A stretch of 64,000 nucleotides of DNA from an uncultured Polaribacter sp. (GCF_947503855.1 NZ_CANNFF010000004.1:1-64000), one strand, 5' to 3'. Shown: positions 27,134 through 37,518, counted from the stretch's first letter. Notes: generated by a model from the sequence alone, not told the origin. A program made the numbers and translations.

Positions 27134-27192
27134 AGGAAGCGATATTTGTATATTTTATAAACAAACCTTCCTATAAAATGGAAGGTTTTTTT
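27134..27192 (+). terminator. ilv attenuator: antiterminator/terminator pair
   Basis: The terminator stem is AACCTTCC (27164-27171) with GGAAGGTT (27180-27187), an 8-nt loop and a run of seven T. AGGAAG (27134-27139), right after the leader stop, is complementary to CTTCCT (27167-27172) and so competes with the terminator stem. A ribosome at the stop codon would cover AGGAAG and allow termination; one stalled at the Ile/Val run would leave it free to form the antiterminator. The mechanism is inferred from pairing. Confidence 0.75.
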
Positions 27193-27361
27193 ATGTAAAT
27201 AATTTGCTAATTGAACATCATTTGCTAATTGGGTTAAAGTATTGAAAAACAGGGTTATAAACGTTTTTTTTAACATCTGAAATTAAAAGTTATAAATACA
27301 ATTAATTTAATAAAAACAGTAAAACATAGTAATTTAGTCAACAATTAGAAGATTTTAATAA

Positions 27362-29038
27362 ATGGAATTAAACAAACATAGCAAAAGATTAACACAAGAC
27401 CAATCTCAGCCAGCTTCGCAAGCAATGCTGTATGCAGTAGGTTTAACTGATGAAGATATGAGCAAAGCCCAAGTTGGTATTGCAAGTACTGGTTACGATG
27501 GTAACCCATGTAATATGCATTTAAATCGTTTAAAAGACGAAGTTAAAGTGGAGTGTAATATTGCTGATATGGTTGGTTTAGGTTTCAATACCATTGGGGT
27601 TTCCGATGGAATTTCTATGGGAACTTCAGGGATGAATTACTCTCTAGTTTCTAGAGATATTATAGCAGATTCTATAGAAACCGTAATGAATGCACAAAGT
27701 TATGATGCATTGGTTGCAATTGTAGGTTGTGATAAAAATATGCCAGGAGCCGTAATTTCTATGTTGCGTTTAAACAGACCATCAATAATGATGTATGGAG
27801 GTACCATTGCTTCTGGAAATTATAAGGGAAGAAAATTAAATATTGTTTCTGCTTTTGAGGCTTTAGGACAAAAAGTAGCTGGTGAAATAGAAGAAGAAGA
27901 ATACAAAGAAATTATTAAAAGAGCCATACCTGGTGCAGGTGCTTGTGGTGGTATGTACACTGCAAATACAATGGCTTCTGCTATAGAATGCATGGGGTTT
28001 GCATTGCCTTACAATTCATCAATTCCTGCAGAAAATCCCAACAAATTGTCTGAAGCAGAACGCACAGCTTTGGCAATTAAAAACTTATTAGAATTAGACT
28101 TAAAACCTTTAGATATTATTTCTAAAAAATCTTTAGAAAATGCAGTTGCTTTGGTAAATGCTTTAGGAGGTTCTACCAATGCAGTGTTGCACTTTTTAGC
28201 TATTGCACATGCAGCAGATATCGATTTTACTCTAGAAGATTTTCAAAGAGTAAGTGATAGAACACCATTAATTGCAGATTTAAAACCCTCTGGAAAATAT
28301 TTAATGGAAGATGTACATGGAGTTGGGGGTACACCAGCAATAATGAAATATTTATTAGACAATGGTTATTTACATGGCGATTGTTTAACAGTAACTGGTA
28401 AAACATTGGCAGAAAATTTAGCAGATGTAGAAGCTATGGAATTTGAAGATCAAGATGTAATTTATCCAAAAGATAAAGCATTAAAATCATCTGGTAATAT
28501 TCAAATAATTTATGGAAACTTAGCAACAGAAGGTGCTGTGGCAAAAATTTCTGGAAACGAAGGTTTGTTATTTGAAGGAAAAGCTGTGGTTTATGATGGT
28601 GAACAAGCAGCAAATAAAGGAATTTCTAATGGAGAAGTAGAAAAAGGCGATGTCGTCGTCATTAGGTATGTTGGACCTAAAGGAGGACCAGGAATGCCAG
28701 AAATGTTAAAACCAACATCGTTAATTATGGGAGCAGGTTTAGGTAAATCTGTAGCATTAATTACTGATGGACGTTTTTCTGGAGGAACACACGGTTTTGT
28801 GGTCGGACATATTACACCAGAAGCACAATCTGGTGGTGCAATTGGCTTGATAGAAACTGGAGATAAAATTAGAATTAGTGCAGAAGATAACTCGATAAAC
28901 GTTTTAATTTCTGAAGAAGAACTGGAAGAAAGAAGAGCAAAATGGGTGGCACCACCGTTAAAACACAAAAAAGGAATCTTATACAAATATGCAAAATCAG
29001 TAGCATCTGCATCTAAAGGCTGTGTTACCGATTTATAA
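27362..29038 (+). CDS. ilvD: dihydroxy-acid dehydratase
   Basis: 558 residues. The iron-sulfur and Mg sites are visible: [21 protein letters not shown] and [13 protein letters not shown] supply the three Cys, and [12 protein letters not shown] lies near the C-terminus. It makes 2-oxoisovalerate and 2-oxo-3-methylvalerate for Val, Leu and Ile. It is the first structural gene after the attenuator, with a 170-bp untranslated stretch after the terminator that carries a direct repeat ATTTGCTAATTG. ilvB, ilvN and ilvC follow in the order of the pathway complex. Confidence 0.97.
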   Translation: MELNKHSKRLTQDQSQPASQAMLYAVGLTDEDMSKAQVGIASTGYDGNPCNMHLNRLKDEVKVECNIADMVGLGFNTIGVSDGISMGTSGMNYSLVSRDIIADSIETVMNAQSYDALVAIVGCDKNMPGAVISMLRLNRPSIMMYGGTIASGNYKGRKLNIVSAFEALGQKVAGEIEEEEYKEIIKRAIPGAGACGGMYTANTMASAIECMGFALPYNSSIPAENPNKLSEAERTALAIKNLLELDLKPLDIISKKSLENAVALVNALGGSTNAVLHFLAIAHAADIDFTLEDFQRVSDRTPLIADLKPSGKYLMEDVHGVGGTPAIMKYLLDNGYLHGDCLTVTGKTLAENLADVEAMEFEDQDVIYPKDKALKSSGNIQIIYGNLATEGAVAKISGNEGLLFEGKAVVYDGEQAANKGISNGEVEKGDVVVIRYVGPKGGPGMPEMLKPTSLIMGAGLGKSVALITDGRFSGGTHGFVVGHITPEAQSGGAIGLIETGDKIRISAEDNSINVLISEEELEERRAKWVAPPLKHKKGILYKYAKSVASASKGCVTDL

Positions 29039-29140
29039 AAAAATATAGAAAAGAGAGTATAGAAAAAAGAAGAAAGATGATAATATACTAGAAAGTCTTA
29101 ATTCTTTTCTTTTTATTCTTTAATCCAAAAAGAAAAAAAT

Positions 29141-30874
29141 ATGGAAACACAAACCATAAATAAACAACAGCAAACCACCAAAACTACCGAGCGTATTTCT
29201 GGTAGCGAGGCCATTGTTAGATGTTTAATAGAGGAAAAAATAAAAGTAATTTACGGTTATCCTGGAGGTGCAATTATGCCTTTGTATGATGAGTTGTATA
29301 AATATCAAGATAAAATTCATCATGTATTAACACGTCATGAGCAAGGGGCAACACATGCTGCACAAGGTTTTGCAAGAATTTCTGGTGAAGTTGGGGTTGC
29401 AATAGCTACTTCTGGTCCAGGAGCAACCAATTTAATTACGGGTATTGCAGACGCACAAATAGACTCTACACCAATGGTGTGTATTACTGGGCAAGTATTT
29501 TCTCATTTGTTAGGTAGTGATGCTTTTCAAGAAACAGACATTGTAGGTATTTCTACACCTGTTACAAAATGGAATTGCCAAGTAACCAGAGCAGAAGATA
29601 TTCCTGCAGTTTTAGCCAAAGCATTTTACATTGCAAAAAGTGGAAGGCCAGGTCCTGTTTTAATAGATATTACAAAAGATGCACAATTAGATACTTTTGA
29701 TTTTTCGTACGAAAAATGTACAAAAATTAGAAGCTATAACCCAGTACCAAAAACAGAAGATAGTAGTTTAGAAGCAGCTGCAAAATTAATAAACGAAGCA
29801 AAAAGACCTTTTATTATTTGGGGTCAAGGTGTTATTTTAAGCGAAGCTGAAGAGCAATTTAAAGCTTTTATAGAAAAAGCAGGTATACCTGCAGCATGGA
29901 CTATTTTAGGAGCCTCAGCTATACCAACTTCGCATCCATTAAATGTAGGTATGCTTGGTATGCATGGTAATTATGCACCCAATGTTTTAACCAATGAATG
30001 CGATGTTTTAATTGCAATCGGAATGCGTTTTGATGATAGAGTTACTGGCGATTTAAGCAAATATGCCAAACAAGCTAAAGTAATTCATTTTGAAATTGAT
30101 CCCGCAGAGATAGATAAAAACGTAAAATCGGATGTTGCTGTTTTAGGTGATGCAAAAGCTAGTTTAGAAGGTATTTTACCACTAATTAATCAAAATTCTC
30201 ATAAAGAATGGCATCAAAAATTTAAAGATTTATATAAAATTGAATATGAAAAAGTAATTAAAAACGATATCCACCCCACTAAAGAAGGGTTAACGATGGG
30301 TGAAGTTGTAAAAGAAATTAATATTCAAACAAAAGGCGAAGCAGCTATCGTAACAGATGTTGGTCAACACCAAATGATTGCTTGTAGATATGCTGATTTT
30401 AACAAGTCTAAAAGTAACATTACTTCTGGAGGTTTAGGAACTATGGGTTTTGGTTTGCCAGCAGCAATTGGTGCAAAAATGGCAGCTCCAGAACGCGAAG
30501 TTATTTCTATTTCTGGTGATGGTGGTTATCAAATGACAATACAAGAATTAGGAACCATTTTTCAGCAAAAAGCAGCTGTAAAAGTAGTTGTTTTAAACAA
30601 CGAATTTTTAGGAATGGTTCGTCAATGGCAACAGTTGTTTTTCGACAAGCGATATGCTTCTACAGAAATGACAAACCCAGACTTTGTTGCCATTGCAAAA
30701 GGATATTATTTAAATGCAAGAAAGGTGGTAAAAAGAGAAGACTTAAAAGAAGCAGTTGCAGAAATGATTGCAAGTAAAGAAGCTTATTTTTTAGAAGTAT
30801 GTGTAGAAAAAGAAGACAACGTATTTCCAATGGTGCCTTCTGGAGCTAGTGTTTCAGATATTCGTTTAGAGTAG
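29141..30874 (+). CDS. ilvB: acetohydroxyacid synthase, large subunit
   Basis: 577 residues, a ThDP-dependent enzyme. The catalytic Glu region is VLTRHEQGATHAAQG, the Mg-ThDP motif is GDGGYQMTIQELGT followed by the Asn in NNEFLGMVRQW, and the C-terminus has PMVPSGASVSD. It joins two pyruvates, or pyruvate and 2-oxobutyrate. It is second of the ilv operon, 102 bp after ilvD. The regulatory subunit gene ilvN follows after a palindromic repeat. Confidence 0.97.
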   Translation: METQTINKQQQTTKTTERISGSEAIVRCLIEEKIKVIYGYPGGAIMPLYDELYKYQDKIHHVLTRHEQGATHAAQGFARISGEVGVAIATSGPGATNLITGIADAQIDSTPMVCITGQVFSHLLGSDAFQETDIVGISTPVTKWNCQVTRAEDIPAVLAKAFYIAKSGRPGPVLIDITKDAQLDTFDFSYEKCTKIRSYNPVPKTEDSSLEAAAKLINEAKRPFIIWGQGVILSEAEEQFKAFIEKAGIPAAWTILGASAIPTSHPLNVGMLGMHGNYAPNVLTNECDVLIAIGMRFDDRVTGDLSKYAKQAKVIHFEIDPAEIDKNVKSDVAVLGDAKASLEGILPLINQNSHKEWHQKFKDLYKIEYEKVIKNDIHPTKEGLTMGEVVKEINIQTKGEAAIVTDVGQHQMIACRYADFNKSKSNITSGGLGTMGFGLPAAIGAKMAAPEREVISISGDGGYQMTIQELGTIFQQKAAVKVVVLNNEFLGMVRQWQQLFFDKRYASTEMTNPDFVAIAKGYYLNARKVVKREDLKEAVAEMIASKEAYFLEVCVEKEDNVFPMVPSGASVSDIRLE

Positions 30875-30901
30875 ATTTTTTTAAGTTGATAAAATGTCTC
30901 C

Positions 30902-30945
30902 TCGAGCGCAGTCGAGAGGTTTATTAAGGTTTCGACTGCGCTCGA
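30902..30945. repeat. GC-rich palindromic repeat between ilvB and ilvN
   Basis: TCGAGCGCAGTCGA (30902-30915) and TCGACTGCGCTCGA (30932-30945) are a perfect 14-bp inverted repeat, far richer in GC than the surroundings. The words TTTCGACTGCGCTCGACCTGA and variants are a familiar dispersed intergenic repeat in flavobacteria from my own knowledge. It lies inside the operon and would form a strong mRNA stem. Confidence 0.75.
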
Positions 30946-30967
30946 CCTGACAAGTTAAAATTAGCAT

Positions 30968-31498
30968 ATGAGTACAGATAAACAATTGTATACAATATCA
31001 GTTTATACAGAAAATAATATTGGTTTGTTGAATAGAATTTCAGCAATATTTCAAAGAAGACATATAAATATAGAAAGTTTAAATACTTCTCCATCAGAAA
31101 TAGAAGGTGTTTCTAAATTTACCATTGTTGTAAATATGGATGAGGTAAATATTAAAAAGATTATTGGCCAAATAGAAAAACAAGTAGAGGTAATTAAAGC
31201 TTACTATCACAATCTTGATGAAATTATTTATCAAATTGCAGGTTTGTTTAAAATCAAATCAGAATTATTGTTTGAAGAACGCCAAATACAAAACATTATA
31301 AAAGAAAGTAATGCAAGAATTGTAACTGTAAATAAAGAATTTTTTGTGCTAGAAAAATCTGGCAAAAAAGAAGAAATTATAGCGCTTTACAATCAATTAA
31401 GTCCTTATGGTATTATGCAATACACACGTTCTGGTTTAATTGCAGTATCTAAAGACGAAATGAAAATATCAACATTGTTAAAAACATACAACAACTAA
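30968..31498 (+). CDS. ilvN: acetohydroxyacid synthase, regulatory subunit
   Basis: 176 residues. The N-terminal ACT domain ([20 protein letters not shown]) binds valine in the family and is followed by the linker [20 protein letters not shown]-terminal domain (about 85-176) ends in LIAVSKDE. It confers valine feedback inhibition and stimulates the large subunit encoded just upstream. The start ATG is ten codons before the ACT strand. It is followed by ilvC after ten bases. Confidence 0.94.
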   Translation: MSTDKQLYTISVYTENNIGLLNRISAIFQRRHINIESLNTSPSEIEGVSKFTIVVNMDEVNIKKIIGQIEKQVEVIKAYYHNLDEIIYQIAGLFKIKSELLFEERQIQNIIKESNARIVTVNKEFFVLEKSGKKEEIIALYNQLSPYGIMQYTRSGLIAVSKDEMKISTLLKTYNN

Positions 31499-31508
31499 AT
31501 TAAAAAAA

Positions 31509-32984
31509 ATGTCAAATTATTTTAACACATTAACATTAAGAGAAAAATTAGAACAATTAGGAAAATGTCGTTTTATGGACGCTTCAGAGTTTGAAGACGG
31601 TGTAAGCGCATTAAAAGGAAAGAAAATTGTTATTGTGGGCTGTGGAGCACAAGGCTTAAACCAAGGTTTAAATATGAGAGATTCTGGTTTAGATATTTCT
31701 TATACGTTAAGACAAGCTGCTATCGACCAAAAAAGAGAATCTTACGTAAACGCAACTTCTAATGATTTTGCAGTAGGTACTTATGAAGAGTTGTTGCCAT
31801 CAGCAGATTTGGTAATCAATTTAACACCAGACAAACAACACACAAATGTTGTAAAAACAGTAATGCCTTTAATGAAAAAAGGAGCCACATTATCATATTC
31901 TCATGGTTTTAATATTGTTGAAGAAGGAATGCAAATTCGTGAGGATTTAACAGTAATTATGGTAGCACCAAAATGTCCAGGTTCTGAAGTTCGTGAAGAA
32001 TATAAACGAGGTTTTGGAGTGCCAACATTAATTGCAGTACACCCAGAAAACGATCCAGAAAATAAAGGTTGGGCACAAGCAAAAGCCTATGCAGTAGCAA
32101 CTGGAGGTCATAGAGCAGGTGTTTTAGCGTCTTCTTTTGTTGCAGAGGTAAAATCAGACCTAATGGGAGAGCAAACTATTTTATGTGGTTTGTTACAAAC
32201 AGGTGCAATTTTATCTTTTGATAAAATGGTAGCAGAAGGAATCGATGCTGGTTATGCTGCTAAATTAATTCAATATGGTTGGGAAACTGTAACAGAAGCC
32301 TTAAAACATGGTGGAATTACAAACATGATGGATAGATTGTCTAACCCAGCAAAAGTAGAAGCATTTAGACTTTCAGAAGAATTAAAAGACATTATGCGTC
32401 CATTATTCCAAAAGCATATGGATGATATTATGACGGGTCACTTTTCTAAAACAATGATGGAAGATTGGGCAAATGATGATAAAAATCTTTTAACTTGGAG
32501 AGCTGCAACTGGTGAAACTGCTTTCGAAAAACAAGCAATAACTTCAGAAGAAATTACTGAACAAGAATATTTTGATCACGGAACTTTATTAGTTGCTTTT
32601 GTAAGAGCTGGTGTAGAATTAGCTTTTGAAGCAATGACAGAATCTGGAATTATAGACGCATCTGCATATTATGAGTCTTTACATGAAACTCCATTAATTG
32701 CAAACACCATTGCACGTAAAAAGTTATACGAAATGAATCGTGTAATTTCTGATACTGCAGAATATGGTTGTTATTTATTTGATCATGCTTGTAAACCGTT
32801 ATTAGCTGATTTTATGAAAACCGTATCAACAAATGTTATTGGTAAAAAATTCTCAGATTCTAATGATGTAGACAATCAAGAATTAATTAAAATTAATAAG
32901 ATTATTAGAAATCATCCTGTAGAAATTGTAGGAGAAAGATTAAGAGCTTCTATGACAGCAATGAAAGTGATAAAATCTGCATAA
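31509..32984 (+). CDS. ilvC: ketol-acid reductoisomerase, class II
   Basis: 491 residues, exactly the length of the long (class II) E. coli enzyme. The NADPH site is [20 protein letters not shown] and the catalytic domain carries [20 protein letters not shown] and the duplicated helical C-terminal half. It isomerises and reduces acetohydroxy acids. It is last gene of the ilv operon and is followed by a clear terminator. Threonine deaminase (ilvA) is not adjacent. Confidence 0.97.
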   Translation: MSNYFNTLTLREKLEQLGKCRFMDASEFEDGVSALKGKKIVIVGCGAQGLNQGLNMRDSGLDISYTLRQAAIDQKRESYVNATSNDFAVGTYEELLPSADLVINLTPDKQHTNVVKTVMPLMKKGATLSYSHGFNIVEEGMQIREDLTVIMVAPKCPGSEVREEYKRGFGVPTLIAVHPENDPENKGWAQAKAYAVATGGHRAGVLASSFVAEVKSDLMGEQTILCGLLQTGAILSFDKMVAEGIDAGYAAKLIQYGWETVTEALKHGGITNMMDRLSNPAKVEAFRLSEELKDIMRPLFQKHMDDIMTGHFSKTMMEDWANDDKNLLTWRAATGETAFEKQAITSEEITEQEYFDHGTLLVAFVRAGVELAFEAMTESGIIDASAYYESLHETPLIANTIARKKLYEMNRVISDTAEYGCYLFDHACKPLLADFMKTVSTNVIGKKFSDSNDVDNQELIKINKIIRNHPVEIVGERLRASMTAMKVIKSA

Positions 32985-33008
32985 TTACATAAAGATTTTA
33001 AAATTTAT

Positions 33009-33047
33009 AAACCTGTCAGATCGTTAAATTTGACAGGTTTCTTTTTT
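33009..33047 (+). terminator. terminator of the ilv operon
   Basis: AAACCTGTCA (33009-33018) and TGACAGGTTT (33031-33040) form a 10-bp stem with a 12-nt loop, followed by CTTTTTT. Confidence 0.85.
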
Positions 33048-33379
33048 ACTTCTAAAACATGCAATCAAAATAAATAGATAAAATGGTGCAGCAGTGGTTG
33101 GTTTAGAACTAAAAGCATCTAAAGATTACAACCTTTAATTAAAAGAATGAAAGAAAGAAAATTTTATAGCGAGTATTTAAATGACAAACCAGATTTGTTT
33201 TCGTTGTTTGTCTAACTATTTTTTTAAATAAAAAAGCATAAAAACTCGAAAGGTTTTTCGTTATTTAAGACACTAAAGGATAGTTGATAAACTATTTTTA
33301 ATTAATTTTGAAGAGTAAGTGTCGTCTAAAAACTTACCATACAACAATCAAGTATTAGACAATTATTAAATTGAAATTT
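33048..33379 (+). other. spacer between ilvC and gapN, with coding-like fragments
   Basis: About 330 bp with no complete gene. A short open piece near 33087-33140 reads GAAVVGLELKASKDYNL and another near 33145-33213 reads ERKFYSEYLNDKPDLFSLFV, in different frames. They look protein-like and may be remnants. TAATTTTG at 33303-33310 fits the -7 box of a gapN promoter, although the TTG at 33284 is only 16 bp away. Confidence 0.35.
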
Positions 33380-34972
33380 ATGAAGAATACTTTTAAAGAA
33401 ATACCAAACGAATATAAAATTACATCATTAGTAGAACAAAACACCTACTTAGTGGGTGGCGAGTTAAAAGAATGGAAAGGTGAAAAAGCTGAGGTTTACT
33501 CAACTATTTCATCAACCAAAGAATACAACCCCACTTTATTAGGTACTGTGCCAAGTTTAACAGCAGAAGAAGGTTTAGAGGCTTTAAATGCAGCTTCTAA
33601 AGCCTATGATAGAGGGCAAGGCTTATGGCCAACTATGAAAGTAGAAGGTAGAATTGCAGCTATGGAAAAGTTTGTGGTTCAAATGAAAACCAAGCGTGAA
33701 GAGATTGTAAAGTTATTAATGTGGGAAATTGGAAAATCTTTACCAGATTCTGAAAAAGAATTTGATAGAACTGTAGAATATATTTACGATACTATTGAAG
33801 ATTATAAACAAATGGATAGAAATTCTGCAAAATTTGAAAAAAATAGCGGAGTTCATGCACATATTAGACGTGGTCCTTTAGGGGTAGTTTTATGTTTAGG
33901 ACCCTATAATTACCCTTTAAACGAAACGTTTGCATTGTTAATTCCCGCTTTAATTATGGGGAATACAACCATTTTTAAACCTGCAAAACATGGAGTTTTA
34001 TTATTATCGCCTTTATTAGAAGCATTTCAAAGTAGTTTTCCTGCAGGTGTTGTAAATATTATTTATGGTAGAGGTAGAGTTTTAGCGACACCAATTATGA
34101 AAACAGGTTTGGTAGATGTACTGGCTTTGATTGGTAATAGTAAATCTGCCAATGCAATTCAAGCCAATCATCCACAGAAAAATAGATTGCGTTTGGTGTT
34201 AGGTTTAGAGGCCAAAAACCCAGGCATTGTATTACCAGATGCAGATTTAGATTTGGCAATTAGCGAGTGTATTTCTGGTGCAACGTCTTTTAATGGGCAA
34301 CGTTGTACAGCTTTAAAAATATTGTATGTGCACGAGCATATTGTAGACGAATTTAACAAGCGTTTTGCAAAAGCTGTAGATGCATTAAAGTTTGGAAATC
34401 CTTGGGAAGACAATGTAAAATTAACGCCATTGCCAGAACCAGGTAAACCAGCTTATATACAAGAATTAATAGACGACGCTACAGAAAAAGGAGCAGAAAT
34501 CATTAATAAAAAAGGAGGCATAACTACTGAAAATTATATTTTTCCAGCAGTTTTATATCCTGTTTCTAAAGAATCTAGAGTTTTTGATGAAGAGCAATTT
34601 GGACCTGTAATTCCTGTTGTTTCTTTTAAAAATATTCAAGAGCCATTAGATGATATGGCTGCTTCTAATTATGGGCAACAAGTAAGTGTTTTTGGTAGCC
34701 AAGTAAAAACATTAGCGCCTTTAATTGATACTTTGGTAAATTTAGTATGTAGAGTAAATTTAAATTCTGCAGCACAAAGAGGACCAGATGTATATCCGTT
34801 TACAGGTAGAAAAGATTCTGCTGTTGCAACTTTAAGTGTACATGATGCTTTACGTTCTTTTTCAATTAGAACCTTTGTAGCTTCTAAAGACACAGAATAC
34901 AACAACGCCATTTTACAAGAATTGTTAGATAAAAAAGCTTCTAATTTTATTAGTACAGATTATATTTTGTAA
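33380..34972 (+). CDS. gapN: NADP-dependent non-phosphorylating glyceraldehyde-3-phosphate dehydrogenase
   Basis: About 530 residues of the aldehyde dehydrogenase superfamily. Motifs: [10 protein letters not shown] for the cofactor-side helix, [19 protein letters not shown] with the general base Glu, and NGQRCTALK with the catalytic Cys. The long form with [13 protein letters not shown] near the C-terminus matches the GapN-like branch that oxidises glyceraldehyde 3-phosphate directly to 3-phosphoglycerate and makes NADPH. The ATG at 33380 ([10 protein letters not shown]) is preferred to a TTG three codons earlier. The specific substrate rests on resemblance; a broader aldehyde role is possible. 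Confidence 0.8.
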   Translation: MKNTFKEIPNEYKITSLVEQNTYLVGGELKEWKGEKAEVYSTISSTKEYNPTLLGTVPSLTAEEGLEALNAASKAYDRGQGLWPTMKVEGRIAAMEKFVVQMKTKREEIVKLLMWEIGKSLPDSEKEFDRTVEYIYDTIEDYKQMDRNSAKFEKNSGVHAHIRRGPLGVVLCLGPYNYPLNETFALLIPALIMGNTTIFKPAKHGVLLLSPLLEAFQSSFPAGVVNIIYGRGRVLATPIMKTGLVDVLALIGNSKSANAIQANHPQKNRLRLVLGLEAKNPGIVLPDADLDLAISECISGATSFNGQRCTALKILYVHEHIVDEFNKRFAKAVDALKFGNPWEDNVKLTPLPEPGKPAYIQELIDDATEKGAEIINKKGGITTENYIFPAVLYPVSKESRVFDEEQFGPVIPVVSFKNIQEPLDDMAASNYGQQVSVFGSQVKTLAPLIDTLVNLVCRVNLNSAAQRGPDVYPFTGRKDSAVATLSVHDALRSFSIRTFVASKDTEYNNAILQELLDKKASNFISTDYIL

Positions 34973-34995
34973 TAAAAAAAGATTTTAATTATAAG

Positions 34996-35023
34996 AAAAC
35001 CTTCATTATTGAAGGTTTTTTTT
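34996..35023 (+). terminator. terminator of gapN
   Basis: AAAACCTTC and GAAGGTTTT form a 9-bp stem around ATTATT, followed by a T run, 24 bp after the stop. Confidence 0.88.
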
Positions 35024-35299
35024 ATCTGTTATATACGCATGTTGGTAAGAATTTTTATCAAAAAAAAATTAATTCTCTTTTTTTAGGAGTCAAAGTTCAC
35101 TTTTCGTACAGTTGGTTAAATTCTGATTTCATTTTTCCATTCCTTAAAATTACTTGCATAGTACTTGTGAATCGTTAAATTATTTTTTTATGCACTTAAC
35201 TTAGCCAATAATTAATCATCAAGAAAGCTAGTAAGGTTTTTGTAAGAATGCAAAATGCTAGCAATTAAGTATAAATTTTTTGAGCGTTCATTTTTATTT

Positions 35300-35671
35300 T
35301 TAAAGTATTAAAGGCAATGCAAATAAGGCTATTCCTAAGACAAATAAGAATGTCAAAATATGCATTTTTATATGGTTTATTTGCAAAAACACAAATTGCT
35401 CAATTGTTCTACCAAGCCAAAATATCGAATTACCGATTAAGAATACTTTTCCTAATTCTGTTGTGTGTAATTCGGTTGGGAAAGAAAAACAAATAATAGC
35501 GACAAAAAAGAAATAATATATCAATCGTAAATTTAGTATTTGCATTATTGCTCTATTGGGCAATGTAAGTTTTTGTAATGCTGTTTTCCAATTAAAAAAT
35601 TTCCAAAAAAGAATATGAAAAACTCCGAAAAGAAAGGAGTAAATTCCACATATGTAAATTATAGTATTCAT
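35300..35671 (-). CDS. small membrane protein, unknown
   Basis: 123 residues with four predicted membrane helices and few charged residues; no motif I recognise. Its start overlaps the stop of the upstream gene by four bases (ATGA), so the two are probably translated together and may form one membrane complex. It is the last gene of an orphan minus-strand patch between gapN and rpoD. The 276 bp downstream (35024-35299) hold no gene, RNA or repeat that I can see. Confidence 0.6.
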   Translation of the reverse strand: MNTIIYICGIYSFLFGVFHILFWKFFNWKTALQKLTLPNRAIMQILNLRLIYYFFFVAIICFSFPTELHTTELGKVFLIGNSIFWLGRTIEQFVFLQINHIKMHILTFLFVLGIALFALPLIL

Positions 35672-36285
35672 TCTCCAGTCATTATTTTATATTCGGTTGG
35701 TATTTCTACTCCATTGAATCTGTTTGTGAGACCGTATAATATTACTAAAGTTAGGAGTATACCACTAATCAGAATAATATAGGATTGTTTATTTGGATTA
35801 ATTCCAAGTATTTTATGGTGCATTTTTTTAGAGTGAACCGCAGAGATATGTGCAAAAAATGAAACTATTGCAAGTCCATAATATGGTATGAAAAACAAGT
35901 TTAGGGGAAATGTATTTAAACCAGACACACCAAAATAAAAATTAGTATCTAAATTTAAAATTAGCCTACCAGATAATACAGCACTTACATGAATTAGTAA
36001 GAAGATAGTAAGGTAAACTCCAGTCCAAATTTGTAATTTTTCAAAAAAGTTAGATACATTCTTCCTTTTTTTTAAGAATAGTTTTATTCCTGAAATAATT
36101 TGAATTCCAACTGCTATAAGCAATATAGTTTCTATAATTATATTTCTATAAACAAGTCTAAAATTATTCATTAATTCAATATGGGCTTTTGCTCCAAAAA
36201 CGCTGTATAAGTGGTTGATAAGGTGCAGTCCTACAAAAATAGAAATCGTAATCCCAGAGAAATAATGTATTTTTTTTATGTTCAT
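35668..36285 (-). CDS. membrane protein resembling a cytochrome b subunit
   Basis: 205 residues with five to six membrane helices. Histidines sit at helix positions typical of heme-liganding membrane anchors: KIHYFSG and GLHLINH in helix 1, LLIHVSAVLSGR in helix 3 and FFAHISAVHSKK in helix 4. The pattern recalls succinate/fumarate reductase cytochrome b anchors, but no dehydrogenase subunits are nearby. It overlaps the following small membrane gene by four bases. It may be an orphan quinone- or heme-binding protein; the function is not shown. Confidence 0.5.
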   Translation of the reverse strand: MNIKKIHYFSGITISIFVGLHLINHLYSVFGAKAHIELMNNFRLVYRNIIIETILLIAVGIQIISGIKLFLKKRKNVSNFFEKLQIWTGVYLTIFLLIHVSAVLSGRLILNLDTNFYFGVSGLNTFPLNLFFIPYYGLAIVSFFAHISAVHSKKMHHKILGINPNKQSYIILISGILLTLVILYGLTNRFNGVEIPTEYKIMTGE

Positions 36286-36595
36286 GTTCTGTTTCGTAGT
36301 TCTATTTTTTTTTTCAAATAAGTTACAACCTAATTTAATACGGAAAGTTACATAGCCTAAACAGTTAGGTTAATACCACAACAAGAATGTCAAAATTTAA
36401 GAAAACTGTTATAAATTAGTTTTTAATAGCAACTTTGTTAGATCATATTGCCAATTCTTTTTTAACCTAAAATGAATTTAGCTATTTAATCTGTAAGGTT
36501 CTTTTATAGATTAATCTATCTACATGTTAATATGTTTGTTTTACCTTTATTTTAAAGTACTTCAGTCTTTTTGGGGTAAGATGATTTCTTTCTAT
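36286..36595. other. intergenic spacer with no recognised feature
   Basis: About 310 bp of AT-rich sequence between the cytochrome-like gene and the end of the -1 reading frame of the next gene. I see no ORF, RNA, hairpin terminator or repeat. One AAGTTACAACC near 36330 resembles the outer box of the attC-like sites but has no matching arm. Confidence 0.4.
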
Positions 36596-36802
36596 TTAAC
36601 CAATCTTTAAAGCTTGCTTCTTCAAGTTATTTTTTATAGGTTTAGCGTTAACAGTTGTCTCTTTAAAGTTTACAGACACATTAAAAGGATACCTTCCATA
36701 TCTTACAACAGCGATAACAAGTAAGGCATAATCTTTGCCTACATTTTTAATGAGTTTATTAATTATTGCTTCTTCATTATAATAGGACGTAATTCCTTTT
36801 TT
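36596..36802 (-). other. possible -1 frameshift site and extension frame
   Basis: The zero-frame codons TTA AAA AAG contain the classic slippery heptamer A_AAA_AAG (36796-36802). A -1 slip continues GITSYYNEEAIINKLI..., including YALLVIAVVRYGRYPFNV, and ends KKQALKIG at 36596. A one-base deletion in an A run (pseudogene or assembly error) would look the same. Confidence 0.4.
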
Positions 36803-37473
36803 AACTTTTCAAAGTCTTCTTTAGTTATCATATCAATTTCCATTAATTCTTTAGCTTCTTTTAACTTTAAAATAGCTTCTTCTCTAGTCATTTTTCTATT
36901 TTTCAATAAAATTTCACCAGATTCAATTGCTAATTCAGTATCCAAAACACTTAAATATTTATTAAAACCAAAGGCTCTTCCATTTATTTCCCCTAAAACC
37001 ATAACAAGATATAATGGTTTCTTTTTACTTCCTCTGTGATAAGCTTTTATTTCATTAACGATGACTTGAGTATTTTTTAAACTGTTACTAGCCATAACTT
37101 GAGCATCTCCATCCACAAAAGTCATAATACTTCCAAGTCCAGCAGGCCTTCCCATTTTTATAAACTCATACGTTTTTTTTGTTGTACTTCTTGTGTTAGA
37201 AAAACCACCACTAGCTTCTTTTCCATAACTTGCTGTGTAAGTATCTGAATTTATTTCTTGATTTGTAGGATTTCCTAAAACAACCGTGTCTCCAATTCTA
37301 ATTACGTTGTTATTAATTGTTCTATACTTTTTTACTAACGTTCTATTTTTTATTTTTTTAAAAAAATTAATGTCTTGTGTGTTCTCATAAGTTAAAGAAT
37401 CGATTTCTCTTTGGGCATTTAGGTTTAAAATTGATAATACGATAAATGCAAATAATGTAATAACCTTTTTCAT
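36763..37473 (-). CDS. secreted protein with C-terminal SHOCT-like segment
   Basis: 236 residues. An N-terminal signal peptide (MKKVITLFAFIVLSILNLNA) suggests export. The middle is mixed beta, with no known motif. The C-terminus LKLKEAKELMEIDMITKEDF resembles the SHOCT short domain found at the end of many bacterial proteins. Near that end an A_AAA_AAG heptamer (36796-36802) could shift ribosomes into the -1 frame, which stays open for 66 more codons to 36596. Without a shift the protein ends IIMKKQ. An attC-like site lies 46 bp upstream, so this may be cassette cargo. The function is unknown. Confidence 0.65.
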   Translation of the reverse strand: MKKVITLFAFIVLSILNLNAQREIDSLTYENTQDINFFKKIKNRTLVKKYRTINNNVIRIGDTVVLGNPTNQEINSDTYTASYGKEASGGFSNTRSTTKKTYEFIKMGRPAGLGSIMTFVDGDAQVMASNSLKNTQVIVNEIKAYHRGSKKKPLYLVMVLGEINGRAFGFNKYLSVLDTELAIESGEILLKNRKMTREEAILKLKEAKELMEIDMITKEDFEKLKKELRPIIMKKQ

Positions 37474-37518
37474 AATTTTTGTTTTAGATTAATTTTTAGT
37501 TTGTGTTCGAGTTTGATT

